A stretch of 64,000 nt of DNA. Origin: Dasyornis broadbenti. Lineage: Eukaryota; Chordata; Aves; Passeriformes; Dasyornithidae. The first letter of the stretch is position 1; the number at the start of each line of letters is the position of its first letter. The stretch lies in assembly GCA_013397935.1 (NCBI GenBank), contig VZRN01011464.1:2339939-2403938 (forward strand). The letters are read 5' to 3'. The translations under genes and the position numbers were made by a program. Positions 12,746-27,700 of the stretch are shown here, in pieces. Under the pieces are notes generated by a model. It had not been told where the DNA came from and searched no databases. It was given only the letters and a program-made list of their open reading frames with translations.

Positions 12746-15700
12746 GGGGGGGGTGTAGTTCTAATTCTTCACTAAAGTTCTTAAGAACCTAAGAGCATCA
12801 TGGGAATCTTCTGTTAGGGAATGATTTGGCATTAAGTATAAGATTCCACTGTTCATAAAACAGTTACATTATGCTCTCTTTCATCTTCCTTCAAGTTAAT
12901 CAACTCTAATTGATTAATCAATATTTGTGCTCTCTTACACTGATTCTCCAGGTGCATGAGTGGCAATATGCCCAGAAATTGCTCTTGCATATTTGTGAAC
13001 AATATGTATAATTTATTACTTTTTAGAAAAGGGTCAAGACCTATTTTATATATTCTGTACAAGCATTAGCAGGGCAAAGCTCTCCAACATTAAACTTCCC
13101 TGAAAGAGAATAGATGATCTAACACTGCTTGTGAATTTCTGCCAAAGAAAGGATTCAGATTTTAAGTGCAAGGGCACGGCTCAGCTTTGATGGTACCAGT
13201 CCCTTGAGCCAGCCTCTTACTCTGATAAAAGTTCATCAGGTTTTTAAACTGCTGCCCTATGGTCTGTAACTGCCAAAACAAATAGCCTGTTGTTAATCAC
13301 CCCAGCAAATCTTCCTCTTAAGAGGAAACCAAAAGAACAACTCTGAATTGCATTGCAAAAAGGAGGTGTAGAAGGCTGCTTGGCCACTAGATGAGCTGCT
13401 GCTATTCTCCCTGGTGATAAAACAATTGTTAGTCTGAACAGAGAGTAAATTCAGTGATAGCAGCTTCAGGCTTATCTTCTGTAAGGGCTAAAGACATTTG
13501 GTCATTATCTTGTTTTCTCCTTGCTGGCTTACACAAAACAAAAGTGGAAGGGAAAGAGGGCAGCTTCAGAGCCCACTGTAGTAACTTCCAGTGCCTGGAG
13601 CATGAAGGAGGGAGTCTGGTAAAATGCTTTGTATGTGCAGGTAGAGTAACTAGCCTGGCACACCACGACAAGACTGGGAGAAAAAAAGTAATATTATGGT
13701 TTCTGGCAGATGGAAGACAGGCAACCAAGAAGGACAATAAACAATACTCTAAGAGGAAGAGATTTTCCTGGGAAGAAGAACAGGAAGAGATACTTTAGAA
13801 GAAGAAAAAGTTAATCTAATATATGTTAGATTAATGGCATGGGCAGAAGAAAACAAACATCAGAATAGACCTGTCTCCTGATTCTTTCCTGATTTGGTCC
13901 TCTAAAAAGTAACCAAGCATCTCTGCAAAACCTCTTTCCCTCATCTTGTTGCGAATGCATGTATCAATCCATATTCTTATCTTGAAGTAATTATTTCAAA
14001 ACTGTAACACACTAGCTGAAACTGATATTGAGTGATAGCAACTAGATGGGAAGTGATTAAGCCCTCAGAAAGGCAAAAAGATGGCTAACATGTAAATTCT
14101 TGAAAAGTATTTTTTATTTAAGGGAGTTAACTATGGAATACATTGCTGAACTCACATTCATTGACCAGTCACATCCTCATCATCCTACTAAGTTAAATAA
14201 CATTTCCATAAAATTCAAGTAACTTCACAGACTTCAGGGAATTAAAAGACTAGGCCTTTAAAACATAAGAATGTTGCTTGGGGAAATGTTTGAGAGCTGG
14301 TGTTCCTTTGCACTATTATATTTTTAATCACAGACATTATGTGAAATATTGATATTTATAAATATATATGTGCAAGTTTACCTGTCTGATATTCAAAAAC
14401 TACTATAGTTAAATGAGGGTTCAATACAGTGTTGTGTGCATATATAGCAAGTCCTAAGTTGTCTCAAAGTCTGAAGGTTATCTTTTTCTCCTTTCTCACT
14501 TAGCCTTATATTCAAATTATTCTGCTGGGTTTTCATTTTATGTGGTGGCTTTTGTCTTTTTAAATGGACTCTTTAATTAACAGGCTGAGCAGAGAACTGT
14601 AAGTCACTCCCAACTACTGCAACTTCTTCTGCTTTAATGATAGTCTTATCTTACCCTTCCATTTAAATTAAAATACAGTGTGTAAGGGTGGGATAAAGTG
14701 TTAAGAAAAGGCGGGCTTCACTGAGCATCATGTACTGAATGCAATTCTGACCGCACTGTAAAACATGTTATTCTGTATTTGAAAACGGTGTTTGACACCC
14801 TGCTAAAAGGCCATTGGGGAAAAGCCATTACGCCCATTACATCATCTGTTTCCCTCTAACTGACCTTTGAAATGATGACTTTCATACACAGAACTACAGC
14901 AGAAAGAAACTGAAGTTCAATACAAGAATGAAAAAACAACCAAAAAACACAGCCATGGGAGTGGGAGATGCTATCAATGCAAAGCTTGACTTTTGTTCTA
15001 GAGACTTGAGCTTTAGCAGCTGAAGATAGCATCTCTCTTCAAGATGAATAAGGTTTTTGCCAATACACGGCTCTGTAAACTGCAGCAGCTCTCATGGAGA
15101 GGCAGAGGTGAAGGAGAGAGAGCTGGCACAGGAACTTTTAATTACTGCAACTACAGTGACAGAGCCCTTGAGTTGCTGCTCAGAAGCAGAACAAGAAGGA
15201 GGAGTGGGAGAAGTCTCCTAGGGACTACAGATCCTGGCTCCACAGAAGGAGCAAGCCAGACTTAAGATGGCTATATTTTAATATCTGTGCTCTCTTCAGA
15301 GCTGAGTAGTTTTCCAATGTCTTTTATGAGTAAAATTATTGTAATGAAAAACTCCTTCACAAAAATTATCTTATTCAACTTTCCAGAATGCTGCCTGTAA
15401 AGGATTCCAAGCTGAAGGAAGTGCTCTTAATCCATTGGACAATCTGAGCAAAGGGGAGTGAACAAGACTTGGGGAGATCCCCAGTGCGCATTTCAAGGCT
15501 TTGGATTGCAGACCTGCACAAAGGGAGAACTCAGCTGAGAATCCTTGGAACAGACACCTGGAACAGATTGTGGGAACTATTAGCAATTATAAGTAACTGA
15601 TTCAGAAGAAGAATTTAGAAAAAGTAGTACAAAACATCAGTATTGAGACAGTCCTGAGAAGACCTTCATGAACAGAATAAGTATCCCTTGGAAGAATATA

Positions 15701-18700
15701 TCCTTGGAAAAAGTCCATCAAGTGCCCACACTGGAACAGTTTAATGCTCTATGTCTACCCAACATTACAGTATAACTGATGGGATGCCAACAGACCCTTG
15801 GTCTGCAGATCACGTGGCTGATGACTATTTAGATAGATGATCTAGCTCTCACTGTAAGGAAAGCAGATCCCACCCAGAAGAAGAGTGATACTATAAGCAC
15901 CACTGACATCATAGCAGGCTCTAGGAGCACACAATAATCCATCATGTTGCAGGGTTCATAAGACAGAAATGCTCAGAATTAACCAAGAGGAGTCTGCCAA
16001 AGTGCCATTGGCAGGCTAATGGAATGATGGTCCAGCCAACTTGAAGCCAGGACACAGCAACAATAAGAAAAATACAGAATAATTTCACATCCATAGCAGA
16101 TGCCCACAAATGACTTGATTCCCTGAAGCTATTCAGAAAAAAAATTCAGGAGCAGAAGGGGTAAATGTTTGCATGACTTTAGCTTGAACAAGTATAGTGA
16201 AACAGCTGATTAACTACCTATTAAACAGAAGGCATGAGGGAGTTAGGAAACCTTCTGTGTCAGGATCCCTACTGTCCCAAGAATCCACATGTATTAACAC
16301 CCACGTTGAGACTTTTGATGCCCTTCCATAACAATAGGTCCAGGGTTCTGGTACTCTGGGGCTTTGTGGCTCACTGCTCCTCAGGGCTTCTCTGGGAACA
16401 GGTACCCAGGGTCAGGGCTTAGTCTTTGTGCAGACAGGAGCAGGAGCTGGAAACCTGCAGCACAAATTAATGTGCATTCTCTGTAATAGCACCTGATTTC
16501 CAAATACAGCTGCAGGCTGGTCTTTCCATTAGCTCCCTCTTGAATCAAATTTTAAACTTTCTGTTCTCATACTTAAAAATCTACATAATTATTTCTCTTT
16601 CCTTCATGCTCCCTCCTTTGACAGCACTGAAACAATTCTCTTGAGAAAGCATTTGGGATGCTGTGAGTCATCCCAGCCTCAGTATGTATGTTTTGATTGA
16701 TACACTCACCTTTTCCCTTAAACAATCCTGTGTGCTTTCTGGTAGCATTATCATCTTTATCTGATCCAGATCATCCATTCAGTGCATTTAAGCTTTCTTA
16801 AAAGCTCATAGTTGTTTTTATAGGAAACAGAAGGAAATTATTCGCACAGAGGAAAATTACCTGAAGCTTTTTTATGATATTTGCATTAAGTGAAATAATA
16901 CTGTAAACACATCACTAGTACCTTTCTCTTTCCCTCTATTCCATAATTGACTTGTTCAATTACATCCATAGCTAAACTGTTGGCTTTGGGGGTAATTTTC
17001 TGTTTTGATGGAGCACTCAGCACCTTTTGGAAGCTAAAAAGCAACTAACAGAAAAAACTTAAACATTCCAGTTAACTGATGTACAGGGAAATTTAAAATA
17101 AGAAAATACAATAATTTACAATCATATTAATGTACACATTCTTATTAATGTATAGGCTTATATTAATGTATTTCAAGATTATCATTAATGGTGATGAACA
17201 AAAGACTCTATATATGATGTATCAGTTATAAAAAATGGCATTTCTGGAATTTATTAAACAGTCAAGAAAGCACACATAAGAGGTTACAGAAGTCAAATCT
17301 GTAAATTTCTGTTCCAAAGCTCAAGAGAAATAATTCTTAGCAACACTGCTAAATGCTGTTCATTACCAAGAATTTCTTACCGGGTCTAGGTTCTTAAAAA
17401 GAAGGATGTCCTTGCATGCCTCCTGAAGTCTGTTTCTTTGATCATCTGTTTTGGGGTGAATAATCTGAGGGATATAATACGAATATCATATAGTAGCACT
17501 AGCTAATTCAACTAAGCATTTTACACAATATTTTGGCCATGATTCATAATTCTTTCATTTCAAAACATTCAGGTTTTGAATAAACACTCAATGATAAAAT
17601 GGTATCACCATAGCATTAGCAAATGAAACACTGCTATATTTATCTCACAAGATCTTTGCACCTGTAGAATCCAGTTAATTTCTGCAAGCCATTCTGGACA
17701 CCTTTATCTATACCACTGCTATATAAATGTTACTCCACTGCTCTCGAATCATATTTGGGCCATGCATGTTTTATAAAAAGCACCAATGTAACATTCAGCC
17801 ATTTGCCATGACTACTTCCTAAAGAATATTTTGTGAAAGAGTATCTATGTTAAATTTATATCAGAAATTTCACAGAGTAAACAACAAACTTGACACTAAG
17901 TGAGCCAGAGATTTGCTACATTACCAATGTCTGATTTATGTGAGTATCAATCAAGTTGTTTGACTCATATGCTTCAAAATATATGCTATGTATAGCTGTA
18001 ATATTACAGGGTAACCTTTTTGACAGTGTTACAAGCCAGAAATTAGGTAGAATACAAACAATTAAACTTCTCTTGAAAGTCATGTTATTTCATCTTGAAA
18101 GCTAAGTAAATGCTTTTAAGAGAGCGATATAAATAAAAGAAATAAATACAGTTCATTATTTATCACACTGTACATTGAAAAATCTTAGCAATTTTATAGT
18201 TTACCTTTTTTATGCCTTATGAAAAAGGAAACTATCTCAGTACTATGAAGACACCAAGTAAACGTTTTTAGAAGCGGGTGCTCTCTGGGTAAATATAAGT
18301 GCACAAAAAAGCTTCTTTAATTACCAAACCTTGGTATATGGTTAAGAATAATACATCAAATCCTACATGGGTGACTATAACAGAGAATATTTTACTGTTC
18401 CTTTACCACAAAACCCCAAGAGATTACTAAAGTATATTATAATAAGAATGTTTTTGGATAGGAATGGTAAAGCTGGTTACATATTTCCTCCTAAATTTAA
18501 TGCCTGAGAATTGAAAAAGTGTTTGACTCTAAGTACCCTAGATTCTGCGTCGTCTTCTTCTTCATCAGGATTATAAGCTTCTGCACACACTGAAATAAAA
18601 GAAAAAGGACAATATTAATTCAAATTACTAGTGTTTCACAAGATTTACAAAAGACAAAATGCATTGTGTGGTACAGCAATTATACACAGTAATGTAACAC

Positions 18701-21700
18701 ACTTAGTAGAGAAGAAACTGCTGAGAGGGTCCAGAGCAGGCCAACTCCAAATTGCAGGTGAATCAAAGCTACACTTGTATCATTTTTGGACATACTTTCC
18801 CATGTTTTGAAAGGCCTCTAAGGTACTTAGAATAGCTTAGGTGAAAAACTGGTATCTTACCTTCCAATCAGAATTTTTTTCTGATGCCTAAATTATTCTT
18901 TTCTCTTAGAATTTAAGCTATCCATACAGGATGCAGAGATCAGATCATTCCCTTCATCTATGTACATTCCAGGGTGGGTTGGTTGGTTGGTTGGCTGAAG
19001 GTGTTTTGTTGGGGTTTTTTTGCATACTGGAAAACTTTTCACTCCTGCCTATCTTTTACTTTCAAGGCTAAATAACTCCAGTTCTTCTCTTTTTTCCCTT
19101 ACAAGTCACATTTTTCAGCTCTCTAACTATCCTTATTGCCATTCCCTGAACTCCCTCTAATTATCTATATCTTTATTGAAATGTGATGCTCAAAACTGGT
19201 CCCAGTACTTGAACTGAGCAGAGTACTGAGTACATCAGATGAATTACTCCATACATTTTACAGGATATATGTCTTTTTCATCCATCCGTGCCTTCTTTGC
19301 AACAGCTTGACTATGTTTATTCATGTCATATTTATGACATATCATTTCAAAATCCACTGCTTAACCATCTGTCTTATGCCTGTATATGGCTATTCTGCCC
19401 AAGGATAGTACCATACACTTGCACCTGCTAAATATTATTTTATTTTCAAAGCCATTTCAAGATCATTTTCAATTCTAATCCTGTTCTCTGGCATCCTTCC
19501 AATTAATTCTCAACTTTGACAACTGCAAATTTAATAAGCATATTCTCTAAAACATAATCCAGATTATTGCTGAAAAAGCAGATTAGTGTCTAAAATAAAC
19601 TCCTGTGGAATACACAAGTGAAACAGCGCTAGCTGCTTGGGGTTTACCTTATTCAACCAGTTCTGCAGCTGTATTCCATGCAACTGACATATAAATATTG
19701 CTTGATGTTGCCTAGCTTGTTTATAGGGGAGTCTTGTAAGACAGCATTCAGAAGTTTCTTAAAATGAAAATGTAGGGCATCTGCTCCTTTTCTTTCATCC
19801 ACAAGTTTTAATCTCTTGTAACAGGATATTAGATAGTTCCAACAAATCCATGCTGATTGCTGTTTGTTATTTTCCTGCAAGTATTTACAAAATGAATATT
19901 TGTCTGTAATTTTTCTAGGAACAAAAATGGTCTGCAAATCTGTGACAGGACTCTTCCATCCATAGATCCTCTCTCCTTTTAAGGATGTGTTTTTCTCTTC
20001 TCTGGATTTTTTTTCACACTCATTTTTCTTCTTCAAATTCTCAATGGTAACTGCTAACAGGGCTGAGACTAATTTAGAAAATTCTTCCAGTTTCCAAGTA
20101 TAGCAAATGTGAGGCACAGCTAACCTGGGAACACCTAACACATTAAGTACTGTCTGATTTGTCCTTTCTCTCTTCTAGGCTATTTTCCATATACTCAAAA
20201 TAACACCAGTGAAGACCAATGTGCTTCTGTTAAGCAGTAGAGCAACGCTTTCCTGGAATGTGCTCCTACCAAAAATATACTTCCAGAACAATTTCTGTTA
20301 CTCCTCATGTATTTATTGTACACAATCTTGTCTTGTGCATTTTTTTTGTCTTGGCTTCTTTAATTTATTTTGGGGTTTTTTTCTCTGCATATTTTGCTAT
20401 TCTTTTGTATTTGTTCTGAATAATCCAAACTAGTTTTAATTTTGTACATGGTTCCTTCTTGTGTGTGACATAAGTGAGCTGCTTCTATTTTAGACAGATT
20501 TATTTTACTATGCTTTTTGTCCTTCTCCTGTGCTGTCTCAATTTGCGTTTTTTCTCTTTATAATTTTTCTTTGGGGAACAAACAATTCTTTAACTTCTTT
20601 TCTCCAGACTCCTTTCTGAAGAGGTTATGCCCACAGTTCTCTCATATCCCATTAAAACCTGTTTTTCTAATTCTTTTACCTCTTTCCCTTCCTGAAATCT
20701 GCAAGTCCTGTCATTGCGGGGTAAGTCTCACTCTACCGGCCTTTTCTCTTCCTATTCTTTAACAGTTTCTCCCTTAGAGTTGGTATCAAATATAATAGCT
20801 TCCCTTTAGGTTGCTTTTCCCACTGTCTCAAAATTTAGTCGTCAGTGCATTGCAAAGCACATTGGTATTCCTCTTCATTGGCTTCCAGCAGGTGACTGAT
20901 TTATTAAAATCCCTCATTTTCACCATCACCTGTACCCTGACAATAAAAATCCCCACCTATCTGATCTGTTTGGTGGTTTGTGCAATGCCTGCATAACAGT
21001 GGAGCCCATGAGCTTTTCCCTATTATTACTCAGAGAGCATCTGTGTGTCCAACTCCCTCTACAGCTGGGTCACAGCACAAATATCTGAACCAAAACATAC
21101 AACACCCTCTTCCCCCTCCCCGTTCTCCCGCCACATCTTTGCTGTGCCACTTCAGTCACAGTGTTGCTCATGGATTAAGATTTGGTGTCCTCTTGTTTAT
21201 TCCCCATACTTCCTATGATATTATACAAACAGCTTATGAACTAGTGACCAGGTAGGCCCATCAGCCTCCTCATTACCACACCCAATTAAAAAGATTTCAT
21301 GGTAAAGCATATCATTGCACATATTATGCAGAGTCCCAAAGGAAGTCTTGGTCCCCACTGTATCAAACACTCAACTAAAATGTCAACTTTATAAAACTTG
21401 ACATCTTCAAAAACTTAAAGAAATTTGACACAAGTCCCTCTGGAACTGTCTGAAATTCCTATCCAGTTTACTGGAAACTGGATTTGGTCCCACATAATTA
21501 CAGATAACCACATAAGGAAGTCTGCAACCTCTTGAACAACTATAATATTTTACCTCTACATAAACAAAATGTTCCTACCAACTGCTTAATGGTACTACAG
21601 TTACTACAATCTTGTCAGAAATAAAGTTCAGGGGATTTTATTTAAATAGCAACAATAATAACGTGCCAAGTAAGCACCATATAACCGATCATAATGTAAA

Positions 21701-24700
21701 TCACTACTTTGTTTCAACTGGTATCAGCTCTGTGCCCTAGTGCACGTATGTGTACATGGGAGCCAACAATCTGTGTTACAGTACAGTGTGCTGCTGGGTG
21801 TATGAAGAGTGTGTCTCAGCCTGAGGTACGAGTACATCCTGTCCTTACCTCTACAGGAAAAAAGTTAAAACAAACCAAGAATTTAATTCTTCTGACCTGT
21901 ATTACATGTCCAGACTAAGATGAGATCAATTAAAAATGTGGTTTATTGGTTGAGGCAAATCCTATCCTTTTTGCGACCAGTCCTAGTTGTTACAACAAGC
22001 TGCAAGACTGGTTTCCCTCACTTCTTCATTTAGTATATATTTCCTGGAAAACAAAGAAATTCATCATCTGATGACGATGATAGGCCGCTCATGCAATAGC
22101 ACCTCTTCTGTACTCCTTTGGTGTATTCCAAGGAGACAGTCTGTGGTCCCCATCTCTTTTGCCTAAGGCTTGACTGGCACCACAGACATTAATTATTCTG
22201 AATGATTGCACTGCTGGTGGCTGCAATACTCATAGTGTTCAGTATTTTAGTTTTCTACGTCTCTAGCTCATTCCACATCCCAACAGTACTCAGTACATGC
22301 TGACTTTACCATGCTCAGATGCCCTGCCACATTTTGTTGTGTGCTACTGCTGAATTCAATACTCACATCATTGTTCAAAAAGCAGTCCTAATACTGTTCT
22401 TAGGGACCTATTTAACCCCATACATAACCATGGCATTAAAAAATAGTGGTACAAACACTGTACATATTTCTCTATTGATTACTAAGCTCAATTAAGTGAA
22501 ACTTTTTTTTTTTACTTTTGCCAGCTGAGGGTTATGTTTCACATATAGCTCCCCAAGATGGACACAAACACAAACAAACACAAAGTATTTCTAGAAAAAT
22601 GAACTGTCAAAAGATAGCGTATTATGAAAATATACCTGCACTGAAATCTACACACTACTCTAGATGGATTGCTTTGTCAGCAAGACAGAGGTAAACTTTG
22701 ATAATGTCTAACTCATCACTCCAAGTAAAGCCAATTTTCTGGTTTTCACCTACTAAATATGCTTTATATTCAAAATCAGCAATACAGTCACTTCAGCCAT
22801 GAATGAATGCTAAAATGAAAATTAACGCAGAGTTGGCAATTGTAAGATCACAAAACATGTTAGTCATGCTCTTTCATACCCTTGACGTATCAGGAAATGA
22901 GGCTATCAATAAAGAAATCACTGAAAATTCATATATAATCATTGAATAATGTATTATACTCAAAACATGGGAAGAAAAACAATCAAGATGTGGCTACTCT
23001 TTCCAAAGTACAGAACCTCCAAGTGATAAAGTGTATTAGAAAGAATTTTTAAAGAGAAGAAGAGCTGTGGAAATATTTTTTCAACCCCTTCAGGGCAAAT
23101 CAAGACTTTAGTTTCAACAACATGACTATTAGGCTGGAGCATGAAAACAGACCATCTCTAGCTGCTGTAGCTACGCCAGCATGTCACACTTCCCTAACTA
23201 TGGCAGCTGTGACCATTCCTTCATACAGCAAAAATGTCACTTCCCCAGTTTACCTGTACAAAAATTGCTAAAGTGACTTAATGGCAGTGTCAGATTTTTC
23301 CTGTTTTGTCAGGATTTACTTCTCTTGAATGAGAAATAGGGTACACAGACACTCCTTGCAGAGCAGGTGGTTGTCCCAAATTAGACTAGACAAATACTAC
23401 TAGACCTCCAGAGTTTCTGATATGGAAACCTATTTTCTGGCATCTCACCAGTTCCTACTACTACGGGAAGAACTAGCAAGAGAGCCCTGCACTCCAAAAC
23501 CTCAATTTCATAAGTAGTTTTTATTTAAACAAAAGCAACCATTGGGGGGTGGTAGCAGTGAGAATCGGTTGTGGTCTCTGATGCTTACAACTGTCAAGTA
23601 CCAAATATTATTTTTATCTTCCTGGTTTTGACTGGAAAGATCTTCCACATGCAAGATGAAATTGAAGAGCTGTAAGTTGAAGTAAGGACTGAAGAACAGC
23701 CCAGAGAAAGGCGATCAACTCTCTCATCTCTGTGAGCATACAACGAGATGAGATAGATAAAATTTATCTGATTTCCACACATGATATAAGGCAATACTAA
23801 CTACCTCTGCTGCTGAGACCTACCATTTGTGCAAAACCCAGGAACTATTTAAAGAAATTAAGATTGCTTTAAATATAAGCTAATTTGGAACAAAGCATGA
23901 TCACTGGGGCTATCACTTCCCATGATACTGTGAAAAAGAAGTCTGTGAAGTGCCTACTCATGAGGGGGTCACTAAACGAAACTTTAGGCATAATTAGGTG
24001 AATACACAGAATGCCTGATACCTTGCAATTCTGTGTTATTACTCTTTTAGATATAGTACATTTACATTAGAAATGCTGTCCAAACTGGAATAAATGTATA
24101 CACAGAAAAAACAGTCTGACCATCAGAGAGACATGCATATTGTAGAGATTTCCTCGTATGCAACAAACCAAAATTAAAGAAATTTCCCCTCCAATCCACC
24201 AGACTTAGGGCGTAACAACTTTTGAGCAGTCGACAACCTAGCACAAATCACTAAGTGCTCAGAACACCAGCCTAAAAACCCGAAGCTGGATAAAATCCAG
24301 GCAGTTTGTTTCTTGTTAATTGTCAAGAAGGCGGTCTTCAGTTCATTAGGCAGGAACTGACTGAATCATAGTCTTGGGAGCACTGCCAAGACAGTCTGTT
24401 TCAGGATCAGCTGCTCGTGAAGGACACTCACCTACTCTTGCTGTCAGTGCTCAGACTGCAGTTCTCCAAACACTGCCTTTACAGTCACGAGCACCTACCA
24501 AATACCAGGGCTGTGCTACACAGCTCAGTGGCAAAACCTTCATTTTGCCGAAGCTAAAAGACCTTGCTCAGCCTGCACTATATGCTTGCAAGAAATCAGA
24601 GTCACACAATCAACTTTTCTCCAGCATTTTCTCTTGGCCATCTGCTACCAGTGCTATTTCTAATGTGCTGAACTACAAGCTATTTCCTCAAGCATTTCTA

Positions 24701-27700
24701 AAAAACATGAAGTATCTAATATAACATGTAGCATCTTGAATGAGGTCCATGCCAATAGTGAGTCATAAAACCTCAAGGATTCTCTTTAAAAGTCCACATG
24801 GAGTTTATTCATATTTCAAAAATCCTCACAACAAAGCAGAAGTTTCATCAAGATTCCACTGATCACCAGGAACGCCCATTTTAAGAAATATGATAGGCCC
24901 CCAAGACACATTTTTGGATAACATTATCCCGGCTGAGTTGTTCACGTGTGGACACATTTGCACAACTGACTTAATATTATCTAATATGTAAAAGTGCTAA
25001 TTGTGATGTGTTAGACCATAGTACCTTCCTCTACTTCAAAGCACTCTGGATCACAGCTAGCACACTCACTGCTGGGTCAAAGACGCACACTACTCCCTGA
25101 AGTCATAGGGGTTTGAATCACTAAGCAGGCTCCTTCACAGAAACTATCTACTCAAACTTCAGCACAAAGATCGGAAAGACTTCCCTATTTTTAAATAGGG
25201 CACCAGAAAGGAAATTTAACAGAATTTCCCTAAGGACTTCCACAATACCTAGTCCTCTTTCCAGTCCTATTTCAGTTCTTTCAATAATTGTGCAATTTAT
25301 CAAAATGCAGATAAAAAAAAAAAAATATTAAAACAACCCCAGCCAGGCTTCTGGCTCATGGTAGGAGACAGTTTTGGTGTCTCAGGAAATGCTTGATTTC
25401 ATCTGTCTGGCTAGTGAAAGCCAGCACAAACACCCATTACAGTGTCCAGAACACTGCAGGTAGTTATTAAACAATAAAATCATTACAAAAGTAGGATGCA
25501 CTTCCACTAGAAGAGTTTGCCAATATATACCATGTACTATAGTACTTACTCTACAAGCTTTCCCAATACATCATAAGGAGTGGCATAACATACAGCAACA
25601 TACTGTACTCTGATGCTGACCTGTGTAACCTTCTGTTCCCATTCTCATACAAGTCCAGCAGTTCACAGTGGTACAGTGTGTTATTTGGGATATATATAAA
25701 ATATGCATAAATATTTGACAAAGTCTGAGCAGACACAGAGCTCTTTGCATACATTTCAACTTTATATTTGCTAATACTACAGAAGAGAAACAGAACTGCA
25801 CCCATCTCTTCCTGCCATATTTAGTACTTCATATCACATCATACAGTGATGTGATCACATAGTACATAAATCACAGATATACTTTTCTATTGAAAAGTCA
25901 GCATTAGGATAATATCAGAGAGGCTAAATTATTTTCCCACTAGAAAAGCCCTCTCTTTCATAATATGTGAGCAATTATAAACTGCAGCTATTAAAAAAAA
26001 CACATTCTGAACTATGCAACCTCATCTTTGACTATTTTGTTAACCCATTTAAAGAGGCTTAAAAACAAAAACTGTGTGGGACATTGGTAGCACCTCTCAA
26101 ATAACATATTTAGGAAGGGGAAAGAACCTGCTGTGTGACAGCAGCTGGAAGACAGGAGTCTACATGAGAAAATCTCTGCTAAAATTCTCCAGAGAGTTAC
26201 AAAGACTAATGAAACAAAAAGACAGTGGTTGTTATATGAAATGACATACTTATGGCTATTTCATGTACTACTGTTTAAAGACTGAAACAAGATCTTGATA
26301 GTTATAGAAAGGATGTAGTGAGGGCAAGAAAATGTTTAGGAGTGACAAAGAAAATAATCTCTGATGACTGGACACTTAAAGATATGAAAAGATTCAAGAA
26401 AGCAGAAAAAAATTATATTAAGGGGAGACAACCGAAGGTGACCTCCAAGACAAAGACTCATGCAAAGAGTGACTGTAGGAAGAGTAGAGACAAAGCCAAA
26501 ACTATTGACTCTGACAAGCTCATCTCAGTGTCCTGCCAGGGAATTAAACTGGTTTGAGCAAGACAAAGTGAAAAACCTGCCAATAGCAGGTATTACAGTA
26601 TGATAGTATGGTATATAGTACAATCTATCATCCAGCAAAATGGGCAAGGTACACATAATTCCAAATCTAGAATACTCCTATGAACCCTTTGGAATGATGT
26701 CTAAGTTATAAAGACAAGAGTTCTTCAGAGACACGTGGTAAAGCCTGTGATCCCACATACACCATAGATTTGGTCTGGACAGCTAAGAGAGTGAAAATTC
26801 AATCTCAAACAGGCTTCACAGAAAACCCTGCATCCATATAGGATTCAGAATAGTAAGCTGAGAATAGGTACCTAAAAAAGAGGTGGAATCATCCTTTTGA
26901 AAGAATGATTGCTATAGCAAAGTTACCTTTGGTTTTTACCCTATGGGACCAAGGGAAGGACACTTAAACTCACCTTTCCCATTTTCCAGAAGTGCCCTAC
27001 ATTCTACATTCCAAAGTACTCTGTAATGAGATGCTCCTCATTCCTCCTGGGCCCAGGCTGCTAGGCAAAATGAAATTAGGGAATAAGCTAACGGAGCTTG
27101 TCTCCTGGAATTTTAGCATGCTGTTTTTAAGTATGTTGGCTTTCGTTGAATGGGTAAGTCATGCTCACATAATCCTCTATAAGAAATATGATAAACCAAA
27201 TTTACTAAACAGGTTCCAGATATAACAGAAAGACAGGTAGACAAAAAACACTATGGAAAATATTTCTGCCAAGTTTTGAAAGAGTTGATTTTGAACATCT
27301 GTTTTCTCAACAAGTCCAAAAAATAAATTCAAGACTTCTTGCTGACAGGGTTCTTTTCAAAGAGCCAAAGGAAGTTCAGAAGACAAATCAAAACTGTGAA
27401 ATAATATATATGCTGTTTTACCTTTTCGTAGTCATAATATAAAGTGCTGTTATGAAATAATACTGGTAACTACACACCAAGGTAAAAAAACAAGTCCTAC
27501 ACAGCAATCAGTACATGCTCACCTACATCTATAATACTGCAGACAACCATAACCAGCCAAAAGATGGGCTACAAATACTATCATTCCAAGAACTGAGATT
27601 ATAATCACCCTTAAAACACAGATTACCACATTTATATTCCCTAATAATAGAAGCTGTCCATAACTGTGTGACTACTTACCATTCAGAACAAGAAAAAAGG

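Noticed and set aside
12382..12792. 136-codon plus-strand frame
   Set aside because: Antisense of a CR1 3' end, then reading into the AT microsatellite.
13429..13798. Opposing open frames of 102 (minus) and 114 (plus) codons
   Set aside because: They overlap on opposite strands, have no recognised family and no splice or start context, and lie deep in intron 4. Stop-poor composition explains both.
24374..24724. 116-codon plus-strand frame
   Set aside because: No known motifs, ordinary intron composition around it and no promoter or splice signals. Length is within chance for 64 kb.
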